Assembly (NCBI RefSeq): GCF_000282615.1
Contig: NZ_AKIY01000304.1
Span: 1 to 46,291 of the forward strand
Reading direction: 5' to 3'
DNA length: 46,291 nucleotides
From: Bradyrhizobium sp. YR681
GTDB taxonomy: Bacteria; Pseudomonadota; Alphaproteobacteria; Rhizobiales; Xanthobacteraceae
Shown here in pieces: positions 24,039 through 30,986 of the stretch. The first letter of the stretch is position 1, and each line of letters starts with the position of its first letter. The notes under the pieces were generated by a model. That model ran no database searches, had not been told where the DNA came from, and was given only the letters and a program-made list of their open reading frames with translations. The translations under genes were made by a program, and so were the position numbers.

Positions 24039-24644
24039 ATGTATGACGCCGTTGAAAACCCGTATTGTTATCCGGGCACGACGGTCCTCAAGAACAAGCT
24101 GCACCTCAAGAGACAGGTCGAACTCGATTCCTTCGAGGCGGAAATCACTGCGCAGCGCGCCGAAGAACCCCTGCCTGCAGGCCGGCTGACCTATTCGCAC
24201 TATCGCGCCATCCACCGGCACCTGTTCCAGGATGTCTACGACTGGGCAGGCAAGATCCGCACCGTCCGAATTTCGAAGGGCAGCAGCTTGTTCTGCTTCC
24301 CCGAGAGCATCCATCGAGAGATGTCGAATCTGTTTCGGACGCTCGCCGCCCAGAAGCACCTCAAAGGTGCAACGCCGGACGAATTTGTGATGAAGGCGGC
24401 CCACTTTCTTGCCGAACTCAACGCGATCCATCCGTTCCGGGAAGGCAACGGGCGCACACAACTCACATTCCTGATCCTGCTCGCTCAGACCGCCGGCCAC
24501 TCCCTCGCGATGGAGCACCTCGACCCTGACAGGATCATGCGAGCCATGATCGAGAGCTTCGATGGAAGCGAAGACATGCTGGTCCGTGTCCTGCGCGAAC
24601 TTCTGAATGCCCGGAATACGCGCCCAAAGTCGAAACCCCGCTAG
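24039..24644 (+). CDS. Fic/DOC-family protein (putative AMP-transferase toxin)
   Basis: This 201-residue Fic protein has the core motif HPFREGNGRTQL, near residue 133. Fic enzymes transfer AMP from ATP to hydroxyl groups of target proteins; the His is the catalytic base. The flap region YDWAGKIRTVRISKG, which positions the target, is present. The usual Arg at the end of HxFx(D/E)GNGRxxR is Leu here, a variation I believe occurs in some alphaproteobacterial members. Downstream of its candidate antitoxin, it probably forms a toxin-antitoxin pair. It ends 15 bp from the convergent gene at 24660. Confidence 0.87.
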   Translation: MYDAVENPYCYPGTTVLKNKLHLKRQVELDSFEAEITAQRAEEPLPAGRLTYSHYRAIHRHLFQDVYDWAGKIRTVRISKGSSLFCFPESIHREMSNLFRTLAAQKHLKGATPDEFVMKAAHFLAELNAIHPFREGNGRTQLTFLILLAQTAGHSLAMEHLDPDRIMRAMIESFDGSEDMLVRVLRELLNARNTRPKSKPR

Positions 24645-24659
24645 GGTGCATTCCGGCGT

Positions 24660-24935
24660 TCACTTGTCGCTTCCCCGCCGCTCCGCGATCAACTTCAGCC
24701 ACGCCGCCGAATGAAACGCGCTCATCAGCAGATACATCGGCACCATCCCGCCGAGGACCGAGCCGTGGCCGGCCGCACACAGCGCGTCCGCCGCGCCACC
24801 GCCGATCATGGCCGTCAGCACGGCCATGATCGCGAAGGTCGGCGTGGCCGCCAGAGCCAGCCATCTGGCGAGGTGGCGCGCGGCCGCCACGCCATCGCGG
24901 CCGGCGCCGACCGTTGCGCTGACGGAACTAGTCAC
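24660..24935 (-). CDS. small two-helix membrane protein
   Basis: This 91-residue protein starts at GTG 24935, eight bases inside the 3' end of the DUF899 gene (GTGACTAG overlap), so translation is probably coupled; AGGAGG lies 12 bases upstream. Two hydrophobic segments are visible (about 20-40, LALAATPTFAIMAVLTAMIG, and 48-72). It ends in a charged tail. I do not recognise the family. Its place suggests it works with the DUF899 protein. Confidence 0.72.
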   Translation of the reverse strand: MTSSVSATVGAGRDGVAAARHLARWLALAATPTFAIMAVLTAMIGGGAADALCAAGHGSVLGGMVPMYLLMSAFHSAAWLKLIAERRGSDK

Positions 24936-25716
24936 GGCCTTCCGCTGCCTCCTGGCGAAACGCCTTCTCGCCGGCATCCGAGATCTCGACCCATCTCTTG
25001 TCGGGCACGGCGCCTTCGGCGTAGCTGTCGTGCCAGTTCCACCATTTGTAGGTCGGCGTCTGCGGATAGCCCTTTGGCGAATCCTCCCAGACCTCCTGCC
25101 GGCCGAGCGGCGTGATATCGAGATAGTTCCAGGTGCCGCCCATCTGCTCGTCGCCGCGGCTCTTGACGAAATAGGTGCGGAAGATGCGGTTGCCGTCGCG
25201 GTAGAACACGTTGGTGCCGTGCCATTCGTCGACGCCGAAATCGGCGTCGAAACTGTCGGTGATCGTCACCCACGGCATGGTCCAGCCCATCCGCTTCTTC
25301 AGCCGCGCGATGTCCGCCTGCGGCGCGCGCGAGGCGAACACCAGCGTGGTGTCGCGGGCGTTCAGATGCGAGACATGGGCGACCTGGTCGGCCACCATCG
25401 AGCAGCCGCGGCAGGCATGGTCGGGCCAGCCGAACACGCCAGGCTCGAAGAAGGCGCGGTAGACGATCAGCTGCCGCCGGCCCTGGAACAGGTCGGCCAG
25501 ACTGACCTTGCCGCCGGGCCCATCGAACGCATAGGTTTTGTCCACGTCCATCCACGGCATGCGCCGGCGCTCGGCGGCCAGAGCGTCGCGGGCACGGGTA
25601 TGCGCCTTTTCCTTCACGAGCAGTTGCTGACGGGCTGCCTCCCAGTCCTGCGGCGACACCACCGGCGGTGTTTGCATGGCGGCATTGGTTCCTGCGTTGT
25701 CTGCTGATGTCATCAT
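24928..25716 (-). CDS. DUF899 thioredoxin-like protein
   Basis: The 262-residue cytoplasmic protein starts at ATG 25716, after GGAG six bases upstream. It begins with a helical region (ARQQLLVKEKAHTRARDAL), then RRMPWMDVDKTYAFDGPGGK and FQGRRQLIVYRAFF. CRGCSMVADQ is the thioredoxin-like CxxCS motif, and VFASRAPQADIARLKKRMG, NVFYRDG and WNYLDITPLGRQE follow, all typical of DUF899. The family is described as thioredoxin-like with unknown function; a peroxide or thiol role is often assumed. It is divergent from the TPR-HTH regulator, whose upstream region holds a 12-bp motif repeated at 26994. Confidence 0.9.
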   Translation of the reverse strand: MMTSADNAGTNAAMQTPPVVSPQDWEAARQQLLVKEKAHTRARDALAAERRRMPWMDVDKTYAFDGPGGKVSLADLFQGRRQLIVYRAFFEPGVFGWPDHACRGCSMVADQVAHVSHLNARDTTLVFASRAPQADIARLKKRMGWTMPWVTITDSFDADFGVDEWHGTNVFYRDGNRIFRTYFVKSRGDEQMGGTWNYLDITPLGRQEVWEDSPKGYPQTPTYKWWNWHDSYAEGAVPDKRWVEISDAGEKAFRQEAAEGRD

Positions 25717-25779
25717 GGTTCTCCAAACCTCTTGCCTGACGTCCTGGCAACGATTTCTGGCACCAGGCGGTTGCGCGGT

Positions 25780-25791
25780 GGGAGTAACAAG
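25780..25791 (+). promoter_or_regulatory. candidate operator, copy 1
   Basis: GGGAGTAACAAG lies in the 90-bp gap between the divergent DUF899 and regulator genes. An exact inverted copy lies at 26994-27005, just before the next gene. Two exact 12-bp copies at both ends of a regulator gene suggest binding sites for that regulator, or one extended promoter element. Confidence 0.45.
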
Positions 25792-25806
25792 TGTGGCGGG
25801 ATTGAC

Positions 25807-27027
25807 ATGGAATCGTTGATCACGGCCGCGGCGCGGGCGCTGGAGGCCGGCGATCCGCTCGGCGCGCTGAACCGCGTTGCGCTGCGCAACGACGCCCCGT
25901 CGCTGGCGCTGCGCGGCATCGCGATGGCGCAGCTCGGCGATCTCGCCAAGGCCAAGACGCTGCTGCGCAGCGCCGCGCGCGCCTTCGGCCCGAGGGAAGC
26001 CGTCGCGCGCGCCAGATGCGTGGTGGCCGAGGCCGAGATCGCGCTGGTCTCGCGCGACCTGAACTGGCCGGCGAAGACGCTGGCCGCCGCGCGCGCGACA
26101 CTCGAACAGCACGGCGATCTCGCCAATGCCGCCCACGCAGGTCACATCGAGGCGCGACGTCTTCTCCTTGTCGGGCGTCTCGACGACGCCGAGCGCACGC
26201 TGGCCGAACTTGCCGCCGCCCCGCTCCCGCCTGCATCCCAGGTCGTCCGCGAGCTCGTGCTCGCCGGCATCGCCATCCGGCGGCTGAGAACGAAGGAGGC
26301 GCGCACGGCGCTGGGCCGAGCGGCCCAGGCAGCGCGGCTGGCAAAAATCCCCGCGCTCACGGCCGAGGTCGACAGCGCGACCCTCATCCTCGATACGCCG
26401 GCCGCGCGTCTGATCGCGCGCGGCAGCGAACGCCATTTGCTGCTCGGGGAGGTCGAACGACTGGCGACCTCGGCAGCGCTGGTCGTGGACACCTTCCATC
26501 ATGTCGTACGCAGGCAAGGCGTGGTCGTGTCGCTCGGGACACGGCCGGTGCTGTTCGCGCTCGCCCGCCTGCTGGCGCAGGCATGGCCCGCGGATGTCGC
26601 GCGGGAGACCTTGATATCGGGCGCATTCGGCGCGAAGCACGCCGATGAATCGCACCGCGCGCGCCTGCGCGTCGAGATCGGGCGGCTCCGCACCCAGCTT
26701 GCGCCGCTGGCCGACATCAGCGCGACGAAGCAGGGTTTCGTGCTGGCACCACGCAAGACGCGCGACGTCCTCGTGCTGGCCCGGCCCGTCGAGGAGAAGC
26801 ACGCCACGGTCCTTGCCTTTCTCGCCGACGGCGAGCCGTGGTCGAGCTCGGCGCTTGCACTCGCGCTTGGAATGAGCGCACGCACGGTGCAGCGGGCGCT
26901 CGACGAGCTGGCACGCTCGAACAAGGTGCAGTCGTTCGGACACGGCCGGGCACGGCGCTGGATGACCCCGCCCGTCCCGGGTTTCCCGACAGGCTTGTTA
27001 CTCCCCGGGCCGCTCCTGAAGACGTAA
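25807..27027 (+). CDS. transcriptional regulator with TPR-like N-domain and C-terminal helix-turn-helix
   Basis: This 406-residue protein starts at ATG 25807. Residues 1-210 are helical-repeat sequence (ALRGIAMAQLGDLAKAKTLL, then GRLDDAERTLAELA) of TPR type. A winged-helix-like segment follows at about 245-310 (RETLISGAFGAKHADESHRA, then LRVEIGRLRTQLAPL), similar to the SARP/OmpR-like DNA-binding type. The C-terminus holds a second helix-turn-helix (ALGMSARTVQRALDELARS). It would be a cytoplasmic sensor-regulator. It is divergent from DUF899 and followed 28 bp on by a propeller protein; the shared GGGAGTAACAAG motif in front of both suggests it controls them. Signal unknown. Confidence 0.82.
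   Translation: MESLITAAARALEAGDPLGALNRVALRNDAPSLALRGIAMAQLGDLAKAKTLLRSAARAFGPREAVARARCVVAEAEIALVSRDLNWPAKTLAAARATLEQHGDLANAAHAGHIEARRLLLVGRLDDAERTLAELAAAPLPPASQVVRELVLAGIAIRRLRTKEARTALGRAAQAARLAKIPALTAEVDSATLILDTPAARLIARGSERHLLLGEVERLATSAALVVDTFHHVVRRQGVVVSLGTRPVLFALARLLAQAWPADVARETLISGAFGAKHADESHRARLRVEIGRLRTQLAPLADISATKQGFVLAPRKTRDVLVLARPVEEKHATVLAFLADGEPWSSSALALALGMSARTVQRALDELARSNKVQSFGHGRARRWMTPPVPGFPTGLLLPGPLLKT
26994..27005 (-). promoter_or_regulatory. candidate operator, copy 2 (inverted)
   Basis: CTTGTTACTCCC is the exact reverse complement of the motif at 25780. It lies inside the last codons of the regulator gene, about 50 bp before the propeller-protein start, where a promoter or operator for that gene would be expected. 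Confidence 0.45.
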
Positions 27028-27055
27028 GGTGGATCACCTCACAGGGACCAGGCAC

Positions 27056-27694
27056 ATGAAGCGTTCAGCCGCCGAGATCGTCAGGGAGTACGGACCGTTT
27101 GCAGGTGTCGAGGCCGTGCACGGCGTCAGCTATGACGGCACCCATGTCTGGTTTGCATCCGGCGACAAATTGAATGCGGTCGATCCGGACAGCGGCAGGA
27201 TTGCACGCTCCATCGATGTCGCCGCGCATGCGGGAACGGCGTTCGACGGCCGCCATTTATTCCAGATCGCCGAGGACCGCATCCAGAAGATCGACGCCGC
27301 CACCGGCAAGGTGCTCGGCACGATCCCCGCGCCCGGCGGCGGCGGCGATTCCGGATTGGCCTGGGCCGAGGGCTCACTCTGGGTCGGGCAATATCGCGAT
27401 CGAAAAATCCACCAGATCGATCCGGAGACGGGGAAGATCCTCCGCACCATCGAGAGCAAGCGCTTCGTGACCGGGGTGACCTGGGTCGACGGCGAGCTCT
27501 GGCATGGCACCTGGGAAGGCGAGGATAGCGACATCAGGCGGGTCGACCCTGAAACCGGCAAGGTGCTGGAGCAGCTCGACCTGCCCGCGGGAACGATGGT
27601 CTCGGGCCTGGAGTCCGACGGCGGCGATCGCTTTTATTGCGGCGGCGGCCCTCGCGGCAATGTGAGAGCGGTCCGCCGTCCCAAACGCGGCTAG
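27056..27694 (+). CDS. Vgb/glutamine-cyclotransferase-like beta-propeller protein
   Basis: This 212-residue protein consists of repeated blades: THVWFASGDKLNAVDPDSGR, LFQIAEDRIQKIDAATGK, SLWVGQYRDRKIHQIDPETG and LWHGTWEGEDSDIRRVDPET. The xxIDPxTGK ending of each blade is typical of streptogramin lyase (Vgb)-like and YncE-like propellers. There is no signal peptide, so it should be cytoplasmic. ATG 27056 is preferred, with AGGGA about 8 bases upstream; GTG 27029 would add nine residues. It probably belongs to the regulon of the upstream TPR-HTH gene. Ligand or reaction unknown. Confidence 0.83.
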   Translation: MKRSAAEIVREYGPFAGVEAVHGVSYDGTHVWFASGDKLNAVDPDSGRIARSIDVAAHAGTAFDGRHLFQIAEDRIQKIDAATGKVLGTIPAPGGGGDSGLAWAEGSLWVGQYRDRKIHQIDPETGKILRTIESKRFVTGVTWVDGELWHGTWEGEDSDIRRVDPETGKVLEQLDLPAGTMVSGLESDGGDRFYCGGGPRGNVRAVRRPKRG

Positions 27695-27854
27695 CCTCAC
27701 CCCCTAAGGCGCCTGTGCACGGCTTGGTGCGTTCGCAGCAAGAAGCGTCGACCACGCTTCCGCACCGCGAGCGCCCTTGACTAACCACTACTTTTAATTG
27801 CAGTCTTTGCGCATACTTTGTTTGAATTCCCCTTAAGTTAATTAGTCAGCTCGA
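27695..27854. other. left border of low-GC island, no gene seen
   Basis: Base composition changes here: 27695-27780 is GC-rich like the upstream genes, while from about 27785 (TAACCACTACTTTTAATTGC) it turns AT-rich. No tRNA, integrase or clear attachment repeat is visible. The SIR2 gene must have its promoter in this stretch; no convincing -35/-10 pair or ribosome binding site could be fixed. Confidence 0.5.
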
Positions 27855-29609
27855 ATGCCAAACACAGTCCAAGCTGAGCTAAAAAAGGTCATAGAGAACA
27901 AGGAAGCCTGCCTGGTCCTAGGGGCAGGCGTCTCGCGAGCAACGTGCCCCAACGAAAATGCTGTTACTTGGCTGGGTCTTATCCGAAACGGAATTGAATA
28001 TCTGAGCGACGTAGACCCGGACGGCAGGGACAAACATCTAGCCGTATTAGATTGCTTGAGCGGAAATCTCGCCGAAACCTCCAACTATCTAATCTTAGGC
28101 GAGTATATCGAAGCTCAAATTAATACAAAAGGAGGCGGCTTTGGACGATGGCTGTCATCTCAATTCGAGGACCTAAGGGTTGAAGACAAAACTCTAGTTA
28201 AGGCGATCGATGCTCTCGACCTACCAATAATTACGACCAACTATGATGGCATCGTCGAACAACTCACGCTTCGATCACGATGCACGCTTAAGAACGTCAA
28301 AGAATTTGTTACAGAGCTCCGAAGCGCCGATGAAGGCACTCGGAGAAGCGTGTTCCACATTCACGGCTACTACAGTGAACCCGAAACCATTATCTTCGGA
28401 TCATCTTCCTATCAACGCCTGTTAAAAGACGATTTTCTTCAAAGTTTCGAAAGAGCAATCTCAGTATTCAAAGCGCTCGTATTTATAGGCACGGGCTCCG
28501 GATTGGCCGATCCCCATTTCGATGGGCTTCTGGATTGGGTTTCTCAAAATTCGGCTATAAGTCATAACGTATTCCTGCTCACCACGGATTCTACTTCCGC
28601 TGTCACACATAGATCCATAGTTCCAGTGCGGTACGGAGCCGACTACACAAAATTAGCGGGCTTTCTTACCACTCTTCAATCTGCAAAGCAGAGAAGCGGC
28701 GGCCCCAGCGCTTCCGTCCGGGCATTTCTAAACGAGTCAGAGCTGAATTCAACACGGGTGGATTTGGACACCGGCGGCCATGCTGCTATTGCACTGGCGC
28801 TTTCTCCAATAGCTCTCGATGAGATCGAAGAGCGGGCTCGGCACCTACTGCTGCTCGAACGCTCGAAGGCTTATTGCAAAATCAATAGATTCCATGAGGC
28901 ATCGAACGACGCAAAGGTCGCCTCAGAGTATTTTCGCAATAAAACTCTACTCTTTCATATGAATGCCGAAGCGGTCATCAATACCGTAATGCGAGACCAG
29001 GAGCGCTGGGAGGACGCCGTTGCGCAAGCAAGGTCAATGGCAGCTTGTGCGGAGGCAGAAGGACGAAGACGGGCAAAGGCAATTGCCTACCATGCGCTCG
29101 CCCGGTCACTTGCTCTAGCGGGAAAAACAGCTGAGGCGCTTTCTTACGCAGCTAAAACGTTCGAGCATTCCGTCACTGCTGAGGAACGAGGCGAGGCCTT
29201 TTTTGCTGAAGGAGAGGCCCGGCGCCATGCGAGCCAGATCGATGATGCGATCGCTGCTTACTTAAAGAGCGAAAAAACAACATTCATCTCCGGAAAGACT
29301 GACTTGTACATTTGGTGCAAACTCTGTCTGGCGGATTGTTACTTCTTGCAAGGAAACTTTGCCGAAACGGCCAAGCAACTCCGGCACTTCAGCAGCGCCA
29401 TCCGCAATAAATACGAAGATCACCCCCTCGAGACGCTTCACTGGAAGCTTAGCGATGCTGCATTGAAGTGGAGTCTACTGAAAAACAGTGGAGAAGAAAT
29501 TGCGGTTTCTGACGTAGCTAAGCAGTACAACGAAATATTGGGCATCATGTGGCCCACACACTATGCAACGGGCCTCCGAGTTGGGAAGACATTTCCAAAA
29601 AAGTTATAG
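27855..29609 (+). CDS. SIR2-like domain protein with TPR-like C-terminal half (putative NAD+-consuming defence effector)
   Basis: This is a 584-residue cytoplasmic protein. The N-terminal SIR2-like (SIR2_2-type) domain has LVLGAGVSRA at 21-30 (NAD loop), ITTNYDGIVE at 126-135 with the conserved Asn129, HIHG at 168-171 with the putative catalytic His170, and IGTGSGLADPHF at 211-222. Residues 320-584 are helical repeats of TPR type (SKAYCKINRFHEASNDAKVA, then AEGEARRHASQIDDAIAAYL). The order SIR2 then helical repeats is that of anti-phage SIR2 proteins (ThsA, DSR-type), which hydrolyse NAD+ after phage sensing. It lacks the zinc-ribbon of sirtuin deacetylases. GC and codon use are unlike the flanks. 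The GTP cyclohydrolase-like gene starts 10 bp after its stop. Confidence 0.88.
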   Translation: MPNTVQAELKKVIENKEACLVLGAGVSRATCPNENAVTWLGLIRNGIEYLSDVDPDGRDKHLAVLDCLSGNLAETSNYLILGEYIEAQINTKGGGFGRWLSSQFEDLRVEDKTLVKAIDALDLPIITTNYDGIVEQLTLRSRCTLKNVKEFVTELRSADEGTRRSVFHIHGYYSEPETIIFGSSSYQRLLKDDFLQSFERAISVFKALVFIGTGSGLADPHFDGLLDWVSQNSAISHNVFLLTTDSTSAVTHRSIVPVRYGADYTKLAGFLTTLQSAKQRSGGPSASVRAFLNESELNSTRVDLDTGGHAAIALALSPIALDEIEERARHLLLLERSKAYCKINRFHEASNDAKVASEYFRNKTLLFHMNAEAVINTVMRDQERWEDAVAQARSMAACAEAEGRRRAKAIAYHALARSLALAGKTAEALSYAAKTFEHSVTAEERGEAFFAEGEARRHASQIDDAIAAYLKSEKTTFISGKTDLYIWCKLCLADCYFLQGNFAETAKQLRHFSSAIRNKYEDHPLETLHWKLSDAALKWSLLKNSGEEIAVSDVAKQYNEILGIMWPTHYATGLRVGKTFPKKL

Positions 29610-29619
29610 GCAACATACC

Positions 29620-30333
29620 ATGAGAGATATTCGCCTTGGCAATCCGATCCGACTTACCACAAAACACGGATATTTCTTTCTGCGCCACATTGGCGTAGGG
29701 GAAACGGCGAGAATTTCGCTAAAGCCTGACCCAGCGGTCGATCGAACCGACATAGCCAAGGAAGGCGTCGTCCTATCCAGATCGCTGAATCCCAAAGACG
29801 ACACTTCACCTTTTCGAGTTCGGGTCCAGAGTTCATGCTTGTTTAGCGAATCATTCTGGGCAACAGACTGTGATTGCGCCGGACAATTAGCGCTTGCACT
29901 AGACCTGATCCAGACGAGTGGTGGAATTTTGATCTACTTGTATGAAGAAGGCCGCGGTATTGGATTAAGACGAAAAATCGAGGCTATTCGCCTCCAACAA
30001 ATTGAAGGCAAAACCTCCTCTGGTGCATTTGCCTGCTTAGGATTGGGACCTGACGCTCGAGACTACGAAGTTAGCGCGTCCGTAATTCGACAAATACTTG
30101 GGGAGCAGGCAGAAATCGAGTTGCTCAGCAACAACGGATATAAGGAAAGGCAGTTGCGCGACTACGGCGTTAACATTGTGAAGCGCAACAGGCTAATCCC
30201 CTCGGAGCTGAGTTCATTGCAGAAGGCCTATCTCGCCTCGAAGCGCGACGATTTGGGCCATGATATTCCGAACGACGTCATAGCTCCCGAAAGCAACGGC
30301 AAAGATCCCGAGAATGCCGATCGAGAAGACTAA
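29620..30333 (+). CDS. GTP cyclohydrolase II homologue with Tyr-to-Ile active-site change
   Basis: The 237-residue protein aligns by eye along the whole of E. coli RibA. Zinc ligands Cys73, Cys84 and Cys86 (SCLF, DCDCAGQL) are kept, as are EGRGIG (110-115) and the catalytic Asp145/Arg147 pair (GPDARD). The position of E. coli Tyr105 (KIRAY) is Ile123 here (KIEAI). From what I recall of Streptomyces coelicolor paralogues, losing this Tyr stops the reaction at the formylated pyrimidine (FAPy), not the riboflavin precursor. A charged 40-residue tail extends past the RibA end. No other riboflavin gene is near; it sits between SIR2-like and membrane genes. ATG 29620 is chosen because it directly follows the SIR2 stop. 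No gene symbol is given, since a riboflavin role is doubtful. Confidence 0.87.
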   Translation: MRDIRLGNPIRLTTKHGYFFLRHIGVGETARISLKPDPAVDRTDIAKEGVVLSRSLNPKDDTSPFRVRVQSSCLFSESFWATDCDCAGQLALALDLIQTSGGILIYLYEEGRGIGLRRKIEAIRLQQIEGKTSSGAFACLGLGPDARDYEVSASVIRQILGEQAEIELLSNNGYKERQLRDYGVNIVKRNRLIPSELSSLQKAYLASKRDDLGHDIPNDVIAPESNGKDPENADRED

Positions 30334-30796
30334 CACGGCAGCCGATGCAGCTCGTGAACTCGCGTGGCGGCATTTCGATTTCCACGCAAAGCAGCGCGTG
30401 GACATGTTCAAGGCATATCTAACGATCGTGGCGATTTTGTTTGCTTCGTTCGGAGTCGCTGCCCAGTACAGATTCTATTTGCTCGGGGGAGCATTTTCTC
30501 TCCTTTCTGTCATTTTGTCGATCGTGTTCTACTTGTTCGATGTTCGCACGCGACAACTAATCAAGATCTCCGAAGCTTACCTTCTGAAAGAAGAAAGGCG
30601 GTTGGCTACGCTGATTGACGATCGAGATATCCAACTCTTCAAAAAGGGGGACCTGATCACCAACATCGGCCATCAAGGATTTCGGCTTACGTACACAAAT
30701 CTCTTTCGAGTTCTGTTCGTTTCTAGCACGGGACTCTCATTTGTTGTCCTTCTGTTCTTTCTGGTCTGTAGTCTGAGAGAAATTGGCCCCACTTAA
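30314..30796 (+). CDS. three-helix membrane protein of the SIR2/cyclohydrolase operon
   Basis: This 160-residue protein starts 20 bp inside the cyclohydrolase gene, so translation is probably coupled. The N-terminal cytoplasmic helix WRHFDFHAKQRVDMFKAY leads into membrane helices at about 33-50 and 55-76. A charged stretch (77-125, with ISEAYLLKEERRLATL) follows, then a third helix at 131-153. A H-x3-H-A-x-Q-R segment before two helices recalls small two-helix proteins found with nucleotide-based conflict systems (SLATT-like), but I cannot name the family. It could anchor the complex or be a membrane-damaging effector. It ends the island; the following 190 bp show no gene and return to high GC. 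Confidence 0.78.
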   Translation: MPIEKTNTAADAARELAWRHFDFHAKQRVDMFKAYLTIVAILFASFGVAAQYRFYLLGGAFSLLSVILSIVFYLFDVRTRQLIKISEAYLLKEERRLATLIDDRDIQLFKKGDLITNIGHQGFRLTYTNLFRVLFVSSTGLSFVVLLFFLVCSLREIGPT

Positions 30797-30986
30797 GTGC
30801 AGTTGCAGTAGGCAACGTCTAACGCCAAATTATTGTAGTTGAGCGGCCCCTTGGGAATTCCGTTCATTCTTCTACCTCACGGCCCAGCGGCCAATTTGAG
30901 CGCCGCCCCAATTCCACCCCATCGGTACGCTCTAGCGCCCTCCTCGCCCGCCCTGTAAAATCCCTCCCGGGCGGCCTGGGGGATTG

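Noticed and set aside
25717..26943. Upstream extension of the DUF899 frame to 671 codons
   Set aside because: The extension is antisense to the TPR-HTH regulator and has no protein-like motifs. ATG 25716 has a ribosome binding site and the family's normal beginning.
27855..29609. Sirtuin protein deacetylase annotation for the SIR2-like gene
   Set aside because: The four-cysteine zinc ribbon and the sirtuin substrate loop are absent. The motif set is that of SIR2-like NAD hydrolase domains with helical repeats.
29620..30333. Housekeeping ribA of a riboflavin operon
   Set aside because: No ribB, ribD, ribE or ribH neighbour, an island context, and loss of the conserved active-site Tyr.
27841..30797. 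CTTAAGT near both ends of the island as attachment-site duplication
   Set aside because: Seven bases is too short, the copies are not exactly at the composition borders, and no integrase or tRNA is present.
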